From: Reticulascus tulasneorum
Lineage: Eukaryota > Ascomycota > Sordariomycetes > Glomerellales > Reticulascaceae
DNA length: 64,000 bases
Direction of reading: 5' to 3'
Assembly (NCBI GenBank): GCA_001557505.1
Contig: LSAX01000002.1
Span: forward strand, 620,001 to 684,000
Shown: piece by piece, positions 23,601 through 35,156 of the stretch
How positions within the stretch are numbered: the first letter of the stretch is position 1
How the letters are laid out: each line of letters begins with the position of its first letter
Made by a program: the position numbers and the translations under genes
The notes under the pieces: generated by a model
What the model was told of the DNA's origin: nothing
What the model saw: the letters and a program-made list of their open reading frames with translations, nothing else
The model's database searches: none

Positions 23601-25671
23601 TTGCCATAAGAATTATTGACTAACATTTTATTGCAGGGCTCAAATACTGGTCTGATGACGTTTACTCGGAACATCAGACTAACTCTTTCGCTTACTACGC
23701 CGGGATATACGCCCTGCTTCAAATCTGCGGCTTGATATCGCTGCTTCTCCTTGGTATCGCTATATTCGTCCTCTCTGTAGAAAGAGCAGGTGCTACTCTC
23801 CATAAGGATGCTTTGCGAACACTTATCCGAGCGCCTTTGCGCTTCTTCACCTCGACGGATACCGGTGTCGTCACAAATCTATTTTCGCAGGATTTGAATC
23901 TTATAGACACAGAGCTGCCAAATGCCCTATTAAACACATTATTTTGTGTAAGTCTTCTGTAACTAAACAGCAATTGGAAATCTGGGGTGCTGTCGCAGTT
24001 TATTTTTGGAGTTTTTGAAAGAACACATAGACTGACACTGAAATCCCAGGTTTTTCAAGCACTCGGACAAGCGGCTATCATGCTTACTCTATCTCCCTAC
24101 ATGGCAATAAGCTATCCGTTCCTCGCCGGTCTCTTATATATCGTGCAAAGGTTCTACCTACGCACTTCGAGGCAGCTAAGGTTGCTAGACCTTGAAACTA
24201 AAAGTCCTTTGTAGTAAGTCTAATGCCATATACAGTTATATCCAAGTGATTCTTCCCCTTTTCTAATATGCCATCGGTTTAGTACGCATTTTCTGGACAC
24301 TCTTAAGGGTATTACGACTCTGAGAGCCTTTGGTAAGTTGCATCCGAAACCACGATCGACACTAAGAACACGTCTACCAAGACTCGCTGTGCCGTCTCGG
24401 GTTATGACGTTGTAAAGCTCACTTGTATGATTCAGAGGACACTGCTGACACTGCGATTGTGCAGGCTTCATTCCCGATGATATCTCGAAGAACGCTGGCC
24501 TAATTAATTCCAGCCAACGGCCAGCGTATCTCCTAGTTATGGTTCAGCAGTGGTTGAATCTTGTTCTCGACATTGTAGTCATGGTGATGGCAGCAGTCCT
24601 GACGGCTCTTGCCGTTCGCCTCCACTCCAACTCTGGTTTTGCTGGTGCTTCATTAGTTACGTTAATGAATTTCGGAGAGAATCTTTCAGGCATTGTCATA
24701 TTCTACACCAGATTAGAAACTTCTATTGGAGCCATAGCCAGACTCAAGGCGTTCAATGAGAACGTGCAGCCGGAGGACAGAGACGAAGAGGATATTGTTC
24801 CTCCTGAACAGTGGCCGCAGAGCGGTGTAGTCGAGTTGAAAGGCGTATCTGCGAGTTACGAGTAAGGAGATCATCGTGACCAATGTCACCTTAACAAAGC
24901 TAACGCCCAAGTAGCGTAGAAGACGAAACCGACGACACACCAAACTTGGCCCTTCGCGATATTCACCTAACCATCAAGTCGGGTGAGAAAGTCGCCATCT
25001 GCGGTCGTACCGGCAGCGGAAAGTCTAGTCTCATTGCCCTAATTCTCAAACTCCTCGATCCCCTCTCAAAGACCGCCGGAAATACTACAATTGACAACAC
25101 GCCGCTCCACCGCATAGACAGGTCCACGTTACGTCGGCGCATTATTGCAGTGCCCCAGGAAGCCGTCTTCTTGCCAGATGGGTCCACATTCCAGGCCAAC
25201 TTGGATCCTTTCGACGTCTCAACACCTGAGGATTGCCAAGCTGTTCTTGCGGCCGTGGATATGTGGGACTTTGTCCAGGAACGGGGCGGCTTGGATGCAG
25301 GCATGAGCGCGTCGACTCTCAGTGCGGGACAACGGCAGCTCGTGTCGCTTGGACGTGCGCTGCTAAGACGACGCATCCGGGCGCGTAACTTGGGGATAGG
25401 AGGCAGTGGATCAGAGGGTGGTTTACTGTTGCTGGATGAGGTGAGCTCAAGCGTAGACAACGAGACTGAGCGTGTTATGATGGATGTTATCAAGAGAGAG
25501 TTTAAGGACTATACGGTCGTGGCGGTTAGTCATCGGCTGGATATGATCATGGATTTCGATAGGGTCATTGTCATGGACACGGGAGAGATTGTGGAGGTGG
25601 GTAATCCGATGGTGTTGGCTAGGGAGGAAGGGACTAGGTTTTGGGAGTTGGTGACTGCTGGGGCTAAGTAA
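20695..25671 (+). CDS. ABC transporter, subfamily C (MRP/multidrug-resistance type)
   Basis: Eight exons: 20695-20889, 20947-21728, 21789-23521, 23637-23947, 24050-24213, 24283-24332, 24465-24861 and 24912-25671. They give 1463 residues. An N-terminal membrane region (TMD0) precedes TMD1. NBD1 has Walker A GPVGSGKSTF, signature LSGGQKQRVSLARAL and Walker B VLVLDDIFSGLD. TMD2 is followed by NBD2 with Walker A GRTGSGKSSL, signature LSAGQRQLVSLGRAL, Walker B LLLLDEVSSSVD and the H-loop AVSHRLD. NBD1 has Asp where NBD2 has the catalytic Glu, the degenerate site 1 usual for ABCC. Function by family: ATP-driven export or vacuolar sequestration of anionic conjugates, drugs or metabolites. The last intron ends in tandem acceptors (AAG/TAG) three bases apart. 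The join is Asp either way, but one isoform gains a Ser. Confidence 0.92.
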
Positions 25672-26762
25672 AACAAATGTTGGAGGGGGTACATATTGCA
25701 CGGTAGCTGCCACGTATTAAGTATACTGAATTCTTCTTTTCGTCTATACAAAGCTTATCTCGAGGTCTCAGGGAGTACCTTGACATGCGCTAGCCGAATA
25801 GATCGGCTGATACGCGAGACTTTGGATTGCGCTCATGTCTGGCCCCAACGATACCTCAAAGTTGAGCATAGCCCAGTAATCTTGATTCTTCATGTAGCTT
25901 GCATTTTGACAGTATCTCCTGTATTCCTCGAGTGTCAAAACAGTGCTTACCCATGCAAGAGTTATTCCCGTGTTCAAGCTGGTCCTCAAGATTTGGCAGC
26001 CAAAGTAGATGTGGACTTCATGCCCTGAGTGGTAACAAATTCGGCAAACTATTCCTCGTATATCATCAGAAATTTTGTTGTGTAATTCAATTCTATTAGC
26101 TTTGGATGATTGGGTGCAGCCCATGATTGCTCTTCACTCCAATGAAGGCGTGCCTTGGCCCAGGATACACCCTTCACCTCCGCCGCATCACTGAATGTCA
26201 ACAGAATGCCCGCCAAGACGCCAGTTGCGACTTCTGCAGACTTGATGAGTTGCTCTGTGTGTGTTTCTGTACAAATGAGCCTATAAATGCGAGATTTTAC
26301 TTTTAGTTTCAAGCACCTCTCTTGTCCGAATCTTAAATATCTCCTTTTGCACGTTAAGCATCGCGAGCTGCCTGAACTCCAGTACCGTCACCGCACTGGA
26401 TTTTAGAGCGACTGACTTGTTTCCAGACTGTGTGTTGTGAACTTCGAGGATTTTAATGTTGATATTCTCTTACTTCGACTGCACTTGTGGAGGGACATTC
26501 CACCGATAGTGAGGATTTACCAAGCCCCGGGCCCTACACTACCAACGTCGCGTGCGAATTTTGGTTCTGCCATTTGCGAGAAAGCGTAACGCCCCACGGC
26601 CTTCAACTCTTACCATGGAGCGCATGCGATGAGTGGCACAATGGTTTATAGCTAACCTGGGTTATACCAATGCGCTATTCACATGCAGCATCCGGCCGAT
26701 CTTAAGACATTGTTATCTGAGGAGGATAGTGTCGCATCTTGATCCTGCAGTAGATCAGGCCG
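25672..26762. other. 1.1-kb intergenic region between convergent genes
   Basis: No gene is supported. Frames are up to 118 codons, overlap on opposite strands and lack motifs. It presumably contains the 3' UTRs of the ABC transporter and the ankyrin-like gene. Confidence 0.5.
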
Positions 26763-27978
26763 CTATGGAGATAGACTAAGATTCTGTAGACTTTTTGACG
26801 TCTCCTTCATGTCGGTGCTCTGTCTCTTCTTGAACCTCTCTACTAATTCAATCACATCCTTTGGGTCATTTGGCCCGAAATATGGCCGCATCCACCAATC
26901 CTGCTGGAACGCCTTCCCTTCGAGCAAATCAGGATCGGCTCCTTGCTCCAAAAGCCACTCGGCAAACTCCCAGTCTTGGGTTACACAAGCATATGCAAAA
27001 ACCGTTGTGTCCTCACCAGTTCCAGCCGGTCGACTTGTTTGATGCAGGTGGACAGCCCGTCTAATATCATTAACACCTACTACCTTGTGCGCAAGCAAGT
27101 GTTCGGCTACTAAACGCCGTTGCGAGAATGGTACCCGCCCAACGCCTATAGCTGGTGAAGGCTGGTACTGCGCAACGCTGTGCAAAGGATGCGCATACGC
27201 CGGCTCCGCGCCATATAGCAACAGGAGGTCGATCAGTGTTGGTTCCCAAATGCGCACAGCCTTGTTGAGAACATCGCCGCACTGGCGGTGCAAAGGCTCG
27301 CCATATGGATGAAGGCCGAGATTCGGTTCAGCACCATTTGCCAAGAGAAATTCAACAAGGGGTCTGTTGGCAAGAATTTTTAGGTAGTTCAATGGTACCC
27401 TAGCACACCTGTTGAACCAAGCTGCGTCCCAGGCTTGGTTGGGATGCCAGCCTGCTTCGACGAAGATTTGAACGAACGGCAGCTGGTCATTGCTGTATGC
27501 CTTATGGAATATACCAACTTCTTCGAAGTTGGGACCACCTGGAGCACGTAGATTGAAGTGGGATCGTGTTAGATCTGCCGTATCCACACGTGAGAAAGCA
27601 CGTGGAACGTGCTCCATAGTAGATAGCAGACAGCAGGCCTCTAAGGCGCAGAGAGAGACAGAACACAACAAAAAAGAGGAATCCAACAGATCGCTCGAAA
27701 ATGTTGTTATGCAGAAACGTCCCGTGCCGTAGAAGATATCGGGCAACAGCTGGCTGGTTTCCGAACGACGCATGCTCTAGTCCATACTGGAGGAGCGCCT
27801 GATTTGGGTCATTTGCATGAACGAATGCAATAACCTGGCCAATGAGACCCTCCTCACAAGCAGCATAAAAGTCGGCTTCTTGCTCCTTGGTGCTGATAAG
27901 ATTGTCTGTGATCGCATATTCAGGCCGAGGAACCCTTAGTTGCGGTGGTGTGGGATCGTCATATTGGGCGCTCAGCAT
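26763..27978 (-). CDS. Ankyrin-repeat-like protein (internal splice unresolved)
   Basis: Two frames on the minus strand belong to one gene. The 5' part (27978 to about 27688) begins MLSAQYDDPTPP and reads EADFYAACEEGLIGQVIAFV, then PAVARYLLRHGTFLHNNIF. The 3' part (from about 27540 to 26763) reads LPFVQIFVEAGWHPNQAWD, RPLVEFLLANGAEPNLG, TLIDLLLLYGAEPAYAHPLH, LVAEHLLAHKVVGVNDIRRA and FAEWLLEQGADPDLLEG. These are about six helix-turn-helix units with the ankyrin turn GA(E/D)P. The reading frame shifts by +1 between the halves, so an intron is needed. A CTAAC branch and CCAG acceptor (exon from 27538) are good candidates, but no canonical donor in the right phase was found; GTTGGA at 27687 is the nearest. 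The product is about 380 residues. Ankyrin proteins are protein-interaction scaffolds and no partner is evident. Confidence 0.65.
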
Positions 27979-29574
27979 AAGTTCTGCCAGTCTCTTGTCG
28001 TCAGACCTTTTCGAAATACGGTGTTGGTGATTTATCTTCTCCAGTGATTCGCTGGCGAATGAGCCTAAGACGCTCTGAGTGATCCATGTGGTAATAATTG
28101 GGTTTATGATACTGATTCTGGGTGCCGTGACGAGTACGCGGGATAAAACGTCTCATATGGATGGAAGTTGGGAGGAATGGATTCTATGGTATTGGTGTTG
28201 GCTGTTGGTTGCGAAACCAAGGTCACTTCTTTGGCTGCAGAGTTCATCACCAGACCACGTGATACCAACTAGCATAGCCACGCAACACATGCCAACACAA
28301 TCGCTCCTCAGCAGCTAGCAACTTGGTCGCGGAATCCAAGCTCTGAAGGGCAAAAGATACCCTTCAGTTAGTCCTGTTTTGAGTCTCAGGTTTCTGGTTG
28401 TGGGTTAATGCCTCAAGCAGATTCAAATCTACTTCTCCTTAGATTACAAAGATAAATTAGTCCGCCTATCATCACTACTAATTTATCTTATGTTAAGATT
28501 ATTGTCAAGCCTTGTGTGACCCCTATTTCTATACCGATAAACTCCTGTTGATGCTTCTAAACAAGAATGTAATCAGTGTCTGGCAGCCAGTTTGTCGTTT
28601 GTCGATGTCCGCCGCGAGCAACGAGAGAGATTGGATCGTCCCACTGGCCCTGCAGAGTCCAGAAGAAAATAGCCTAAGGAATAGCTAGCGGCTTAGTGCT
28701 GAGAGTGTTGAGGTCATCTAAGACGAGAAAATACTCTAGTAGCTTGAGATCGTTGACTTCTGTTCTGCGTTTAATGGCATGCCTCGCCAATCCGGCCGTT
28801 GCTTGGCGGTTTCAATGTTGTTTCTCCCAAATACAATCTGCATCGCGAACACGCCATGCAAGACGGTTCCGGCGGCTCTGCCCTGAAAGACATGTCAAGA
28901 TTGAAGGGAATTATTCCTCCCATGCACTTCAAGTAAGGTTGCTTATTATCTAGTATGCGGGCCGATATTCCATCTCCTAGCTGCTACGATTGTGCCCAGT
29001 TTTACAAGTTCGTGGCCGGGACTCTGTTCGCGCTCATCACATGTTTGAGAACCATCAACAATAAAAGAGAGTTATTTAAGCTTAAGAAGGAAAGGTTTAG
29101 ATGCTGTTAACATTCAAGCACAGTACCTATTCCACATGGGCCTAACCGAGTCCAGTGGCAGGGAATGTTCCCCGATTACCTCATTGTGGCCACATTCGCC
29201 GCATGCACTTGGCGGGCCTGCAGTCGCAGAGCGGCACAGCTATATATCCGCAGATGCAGGCCAGGGCATCCTGTAAGCTGTAGCCGGTCTGGGTGCCTAG
29301 CTGGACCGACCAAGGTGATACAAAGACAAATGAAAATAGGTCTAAGGCTTTCCAATAGCCTATATCCATGGTATTCTACAAAAATCTCTCATTCAATACC
29401 GTGGCTTCACAAGCCATACAGACGTTGGATTCGCAACAGCAGCATATTATCACTGCCGAATTCTGGTCTGGAATCTGAGGAATTGTTACAGCAATAAGTA
29501 GCAGTCATTGATCCAAACTACGAAACCTTGACGCATCAGAGACAGCGGCTCCGCATTATCTGCAACAAAACATC
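27979..29574. other. 1.6-kb intergenic region
   Basis: This gap lies between the divergent ankyrin-like and methyltransferase genes. All frames are at most 110 codons and none has a signature. The stretch around 28.4-28.6 kb is AT-rich. I saw no terminal repeats flanking the methyltransferase gene that would betray recent insertion. Confidence 0.45.
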
Positions 29575-30453
29575 ATGATCGGAAAAGTAGTGGAACCAAT
29601 GACTATTACTCGAAAGGCTGATTTCAGCTCAACATATGATCAGCCAAACCCTCGGGCATACTTTGCCGCCATCAGACCATTGTTATACCAGATCCCGCAA
29701 CAAGCACTACCCATCTTCGAACGCGCACTTGAACTGTCTGCCTTCGGGGGCGTTCCGCGCAAGGTACTCGATGTCTGCTGCGGCTACGGCACTAACGCAG
29801 CACTGCTGCGCTACAATCTCGACCTCGATACACTTTGCATGCATTATGCCAGGTCCGAATTACCAAATGACCAGCAAATTGCTGCTGACAAGCAGTTTTT
29901 CAGTGAGCGCGCCCGCCGTCTCGATCTCAATGTCGTAGGGCTCGATATCGCCCCCAATGCCATCCGATACGGGAGTGAAACGGGTTTACTCACTCTCGGC
30001 TGGGCTGAGAATCTTGAGATTAATGAGCCATCGCCTCAACTTCGTGAAGCATTGCGCGATGTTAGCATTGTTCTATGTACTGGAGGGATTGGCTACGTGG
30101 GTGCCGCCACGTTCGCGAACATCGCTGCGGCACTGGGCGATCCCACTAATCTCTGGATGGTTACATTCGTGCTGCGTGTATTCTCTTTCGACGAAGTCAC
30201 TGCCGTGCTGAATGGGTATGGACTAGTGACTGAGAAGCTGCCGGCAAGCCCGTTTCGACAGCGCCGTTTCTCGTCTCTCGACGAACAAAACGCCGCCATC
30301 TCCGACATTAAGGCTCGCGGACTGGATCCGTCGGGACGTGAGTCTGACGGCTGGTTCTACGCTGACTGCTATTTGACACGTCCTTCTGCAGAGGTGTCGC
30401 GCGTACCGATGACAGAACTGTCTAGCTCCTTCAGCAACCAATTTTCTCCATAG
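29575..30453 (+). CDS. SAM-dependent methyltransferase-like protein, intronless
   Basis: The product is 292 residues in one exon; an alternative start ten codons in (MTITRKADF) is equally plausible. A Rossmann-type methyltransferase motif I, KVLDVCCGYGTNAALL, lies near residue 63. It is followed by a long insert and NVVGLDIAPNAIRYG (acidic residue after the second strand). The fourth strand is VSIVLCTGGIGYV and the C-terminal half is VTFVLRVFSFDEV ... EKLPASPFRQRRF ... DGWFYADCYLTRP. The modified glycine loop (CCGYGTN instead of GxGxG) and C-terminal motifs match what I recall of a bacterial, mainly actinobacterial, protein group annotated only as class I methyltransferase. Substrate is unknown. 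The lack of introns and a bacterial-like sequence suggest possible lateral transfer, which is inference. Its neighbours do not explain its role. Confidence 0.72.
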   Translation: MIGKVVEPMTITRKADFSSTYDQPNPRAYFAAIRPLLYQIPQQALPIFERALELSAFGGVPRKVLDVCCGYGTNAALLRYNLDLDTLCMHYARSELPNDQQIAADKQFFSERARRLDLNVVGLDIAPNAIRYGSETGLLTLGWAENLEINEPSPQLREALRDVSIVLCTGGIGYVGAATFANIAAALGDPTNLWMVTFVLRVFSFDEVTAVLNGYGLVTEKLPASPFRQRRFSSLDEQNAAISDIKARGLDPSGRESDGWFYADCYLTRPSAEVSRVPMTELSSSFSNQFSP

Positions 30454-31380
30454 CGTTAGTGAATGGTAAACATATCTTCATGTTCTAGGTAGAACAGCTA
30501 ATTAGCTAGATGTTCCAGTATGCCTCTATGGTATTTTAGATACCGGCGGGTGAGCTAAACACATTTTCTTGGCTAATCGGCGGTATGAATCATGGGCTCC
30601 GATAAGTTACAAGTATGGTATCATATCCTGATTGTGCCTGGCCTTTGGTCAAAATCCAAATCTATGTAAAGTTAACTACCTCATCAGTGCCTATAGCTTC
30701 TGTTCCAATGTACTTTCAAGAGCAATCAGATTTCCTTGCCAAAACCACAAGCATTCATCCCCGTTACCCCTAGCGTCACTATTTGTGCCAAGAAGCCAAG
30801 CAGCTTATTGGGGCTGGATGGTGTGGTCAATATCGGGGAGGATCACTCTTATTATTAGACAGTAAAGAAGCGACATCAAGCATGATGCTACATACTACCC
30901 ACCGTCCCCTGTCACCTACAGTCGCTGCGGGGCGCCATATACGAAGGAGGCAGAAGATGTGGTTGATGATCCAATTTTAATCCGTCGTGCGCGGCCTGAT
31001 TGGACTGTCTAATGTCGGTACGCCCATGCGCAAATGCGGCACGGTTGCCAGCTTGGTATATAAGCATTACCAGCGCAGTCAACACCATTCTTCTTCTCAG
31101 AATTGACTGTCGGCTTCCGCAGACTCCGACATCATCATAGTGACCTACTGAAGCCTTATCGAATGTCCATGCGCCGCGTATCTGCTTCTCCCGGCAATGA
31201 GCCAAGATGGATGTCCGGAAACGCGTTCCATATCCGTGTGTTGAGCCCCCGGTGGTGCAATAAATACTGAGCTAACTGCTCAATGTCGACAGATCTATAA
31301 CATTTAACGGGCACGGCCATCATACTTTCTCCCTCCCATCTCGTCCGCGGTTTACTAGAACCTCTGCTGTAAAAACACGG
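30454..31380. other. 0.9-kb intergenic region upstream of a Zn2Cys6 gene
   Basis: No supported gene. It may contain the missing first exon of the following regulator: ATG at 31207 (MDVRKRVPYP) with a GTGTGT donor-like sequence is one candidate, but unproven. Other frames are short and without motif. Confidence 0.4.
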
Positions 31381-33228
31381 ACGGGTTGTGTTATATGTAG
31401 GAGACCGCAGTGGGTACGAAAAATCTCCTTGATCGGGCTAACATTCAGAACAGGCAAGTGAGTTCATGCGATAGACACTGGCGACTCCACGTATTTTGGT
31501 CTGACTCGGCGTAGAAAGCGCCATCTCAAATGTGACGAACAGAAGCCGGTCTGTAAGTACTGCCTTATACGGGGCCTAGGCTGTGGGTATGAATCGAGAA
31601 CGATCTTGTCCACCACAGGCCCCGGAGCGGTGTCGTCAGGAGTGAAAGGGAGCTCATGCGGCGCCACAACCCCTCGAATACTAGCAGAACCTACTGGGAA
31701 TCCGCTCATCTTTTCAACCAATTCGGAATTTTTGTATTTTGATGCCTGGTACGACCTTGCCAGCACCTCTCTCAGCGGGGTCATTCCCTCCCATCTATGG
31801 ACGAAAACCCTGCCACAGCTTTCTTGCGCTGATGCTGTTCTTCGATATTGCGCGGTTGCCATTGGCGCTTTGGTCAAGTCTGGAGCCGGGAGCGCGAATT
31901 CTGGCCGTGCTGAGCAAATTCTCCCGCCGACGAATGCTAAACATTATGCAAATGCAGTTAAATACTACTGCCAGGCTTTGAGGCTTCAGGCCACAGCTGC
32001 CCCGGGGAACGGGTCCTTCGAGAAGCTACTCCTTTCATCGCTCTTGTTCATATGTTTTGAAACACTGCGAGGCGATCGACGCGACGCTCTAAACCACGCG
32101 AACCATGGCACAGCTTTGCTGCAATCGATCGCCTCTGGTACACGCACCCGGTCTGAAGTCCCACTCTACGTCGCCAACCCGAACTCACTCCTCGATGAGA
32201 TGAACATTGCTTACCGTCTTCTTGAATCTCAGTCCTTCCTATTTATCAACTTTTCACAGGAGTTGGTCTCACCCACATTTGGAAATCTCACTCCCAGCCA
32301 TCGCCTTGTCGGGCACCCCACATACAGCATTATTTCATACCGGTATTGCTGTCAATACTCTAATGTTACAAACGCGATGCAGCATATGCCATCCAGATTT
32401 GACGGAGTAGACCAAGCTGAACTCTTTTGGCATGCGACACAAACGAGGGTGTGGCACCTGTATCCGCTACTAGCTTCTACTATGAATTATATGGGGATCG
32501 ACGATTCCCTTCCACATGATGAGGCAGAGCAACGAATTGATCAGCTCAGGCAGCTATGTCATCTGACCGACTTCCAGACTGGATCGATTAAACAGCTCGA
32601 ACAATGGAACGCGCTCTTCTATCCACTCTATAATAACGCATGTATGAGGAAAGTCGAAGACGTCAAGAACTACTTGAGATGCGTAAGCATGCGGGTCGAG
32701 TTTCTGAACATGTACATTCTTGCCAGGTCGCCCCGGTATGCGGATTACGAATCGGTAGCAGCCCTAACCCCACAATATCGGGAAATTACCGTATTGGTAG
32801 AGATTCTTGTTCAAAGTAGGCAGGTCTCTCGGACAACGAGGCTTAAGTTCTACTCTATGGGTATTGGTCACATGTGGATGCTGCCACTGGTCGCAATGGG
32901 TTGCCGAGATTCAGAGGTGCGGCAGGAAGCGATTCGAATCCTTCAGCAATACCCTCGCCGCGATGCGTTTTGGGACACAAATGCTTTTGCAGCCCTCGCC
33001 TTGCGGAACGAGGAGCTAGAGAAAGAGAACGCTTCCGAGGGAAAGTTGTCCGAACAGTGGCTGCGGCTACGATCTCGCGAATACGCATGGGAAGATGCAG
33101 GGAACCGAATTTCCCTGCGCAAAGTCTGCAAGGATAATGGCACTGGTTTGTGGCAACTTGTGGAGGAAGTGGCAGAATTGGTCGAACCAGTGTCTGCTAT
33201 CAAGTGGTACCGTAGGCCTATCACCTAA
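31381..33228 (+). CDS. Zn2Cys6 transcription factor, 5' end unresolved
   Basis: The long exon (31514-33228) encodes KRHLKCDEQKPVCKYCLIRGLGCGYESR, the second half of a Zn2Cys6 finger with four of its six cysteines. A large Fungal_trans_2-like middle region follows with helical blocks such as CADAVLRYCAVAIGAL and LLLSSLLFICFETLRGDRRD, ending SAIKWYRRPIT. The first half of the finger, RTGCVICRR, lies upstream at about 31375-31404. A well-formed 57-nt intron (31458-31514 region: GTGAGT, CTGAC, TAG) precedes the second half. However, about 50 extra bases between CRR and the donor would break the normal C-x2-C-x6-C spacing, and no in-frame ATG precedes the first half. Either an unusual splice is used or the DNA-binding domain is damaged. 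Inference: a regulator, possibly of the adjacent genes; it may be non-functional. Confidence 0.7.
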
Positions 33229-33769
33229 GAGCAAGTCTCTGGGGCCGTTGATGAATAAGACAGGCGAAAGGCGTTTATTACAGAGTCACAAACCAGAGAA
33301 CACAAGACACTGGATAGATAAACTAGACTCTAGACCATCTGCTGCCAAGGCTTATAGATTGCTACCGCTCCTCGGCCTTTGCTTTATACCGAGACTCGTT
33401 TCCCAAAAGCCGTGAGCGTATGTACTGTAAACACATGATTCTGTTATGCATCTAGGAAATCTATCCTATCTAAATTTTGCCTGCCTAAGAAACTCTTTTG
33501 TATGGTTGTAAGTCAATATGAATCTCATTAAGACTGCAGCTAGAGCCGCTTTTGCTATTGGCCCCCGATTTCGTCAGGCATACCGCAAGGCTTTTTCAAC
33601 TTCAGCCGCAGCACTGTGTATCGCAGAAGGGATTATCACTGCCATGCGGGGCCGTTGACATTAAAAAGTCGTAAACATGCATCTTGCAAAGAGTCGGTTT
33701 CCCTCGATTCGTAGAATGAGACAGATGCAATCTTTCTGAAAACCTAGGGATAAACCACCAAGTCCCGAA
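33229..33769. other. 0.5-kb intergenic region
   Basis: A short gap between two tandem genes, with nothing recognisable. It presumably holds the 3' UTR of the Zn2Cys6 gene and the promoter of the repeat protein. Confidence 0.45.
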
Positions 33770-34827
33770 ATGGCGCCTGCGCGGCCTGTGATTATCTTTG
33801 CATTTGGCCCAGACGATTCATTTGTTTTTGAATGTCCAAAAAGTTCTGATTGGTAAGTGAGGTGCCTGGCAGAGATCATTGAGCGCATTCCGATTCTGAT
33901 ACCGATCCAACACGTAGCCAGCGTTTAAGTCACGCATTTCAGCAGGTGTCGTCGCGGGCGATATCGGTCTACTATTCTATTTCTCTCGGTCCAGGTGAGA
34001 ATGACTACGCGGCTTTTTACGTTACGAAAAATAACGAAACTCGGTACTCGATGAAGTAATCACCCTTTAAACCCACAGAAAGCGGGCTGGATTCAAAGTC
34101 GACTGACACGAGCTTCGCTAAGCTACCCAGATAATCCAATCCTCAAGCCTGTGACCGACTGGCTGGTCCAATCATGGAAAGGCAAGAATGCACATACTGT
34201 TCGGCAAAGCCGGCTCGTCGTCGGTCCAAACTACGCCTACATTGCAATCACTCCTTCCGCTGTCAAGTGGGGCGGCGAGGAGCAGTACCTCTCGAGGACT
34301 CTGCGCAGCACGATGATAGCGCACACAACAGAAGGTTCTGAAAGTACTAGAATGGCAGATGCTACCTTGGGCTTCGGCGGAGCGTGGTGGGTTCAATTTG
34401 AAGATGGTAGCTCCAAATGGGACTTTGCAGGGCAGTACACAGCATTGAATGCTCTTCTTCGTGAGGGTGTCATTGAACCGAACTCTGTCAATGTGAGTGT
34501 AACCCACTTCAAAGATTTCAAACAACGCAGATTGACGCTCGCTCATCAATACAGTTCATGGCGCTTTCCCCTTTTAATCCAGATCACTATTTCGTGGTTT
34601 ATGAAAGGCATAAGGTCCGGTACGCCTTGCCTATGCAGTTCGCTGCAAGAGTTGCACCCTTACTAGACAGGTATCAAGCCTCACTTCAAACTGTATCCGG
34701 CGTACACGACGGAATAAGCAGCCCCGGGACTGTTAGTTTATCTGAGTGCGAGTATAAGGAAAACCTTCCGCCTTATACGGAGCCCGATGAGAGGTCTGCA
34801 ATGCAGGGGCGGAAAACAGAACCTTAA
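33770..34827 (+). CDS. Repeat protein with five degenerate 'LGP..(Y)F..F' units
   Basis: I rebuilt four exons: 33770-33852, 33918-34055, 34123-34492 and 34555-34827. Introns of 65, 67 and 62 nt have GTAAGT/GTAATC/GTGAGT donors and TAG/AAG/CAG acceptors. The product is 287 residues. The joins are supported because each brings a copy of the same motif into frame: IIFAFGPDDSFVFE, YSISLGPGENDYAAFYV, SRLVVGPNYAYIAI, ATLGFGGAWWVQFEDG and FMALSPFNPDHYFVVYE. Each is followed 8-10 residues later by a basic/aromatic residue pair and a helix-like stretch (QQVSSR, TDWLVQSW, YLSRTLRS, ALNALLRE, AARVAPLL). The unit looks like two or three beta strands plus one helix, repeated about every 45 residues. No signal peptide or membrane segment is present. 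I do not recognise a named family. The 65-nt first intron could alternatively end 12 nt later. Confidence 0.68.
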
Positions 34828-35156
34828 GCAGTGTGTTCACCTTCTAGGCCGCTATGTTTCAGGAAAGATGTCGGCTGTTCTCATTGAAGATGAAGAGGTC
34901 GCTATTTTGTCAAATCTATGGTCGATCTAAGGTACCTGGGATCTGGGACGGAGTTCGGGGAGTGTAATTAGGAGCAGGGAAACGGAAACTGCCCATGGAT
35001 AAACTCGCTTTGACATGGATAGCGTTCTCTCGAGCATAAAGCGAGCATGCTGATGGCTCGGACCTGGGAAAGCGTTGGTGATATTGTTACAAAATGTTCA
35101 AATGCTGCCGAGTAGAGTCGCTGCCATGTATCCTGACGCCGGCACATCACTTAGCT
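34828..35156. other. 0.3-kb convergent intergenic region
   Basis: This gap lies between the stop codons of two convergent genes. Nothing recognisable was seen. Confidence 0.5.

Noticed and set aside
20695..33228. A secondary-metabolite cluster built from the ABC transporter, methyltransferase and Zn2Cys6 regulator
   Set aside because: No polyketide synthase, peptide synthetase, terpene synthase or DMATS gene is present, and long gaps and unrelated genes separate the candidates.
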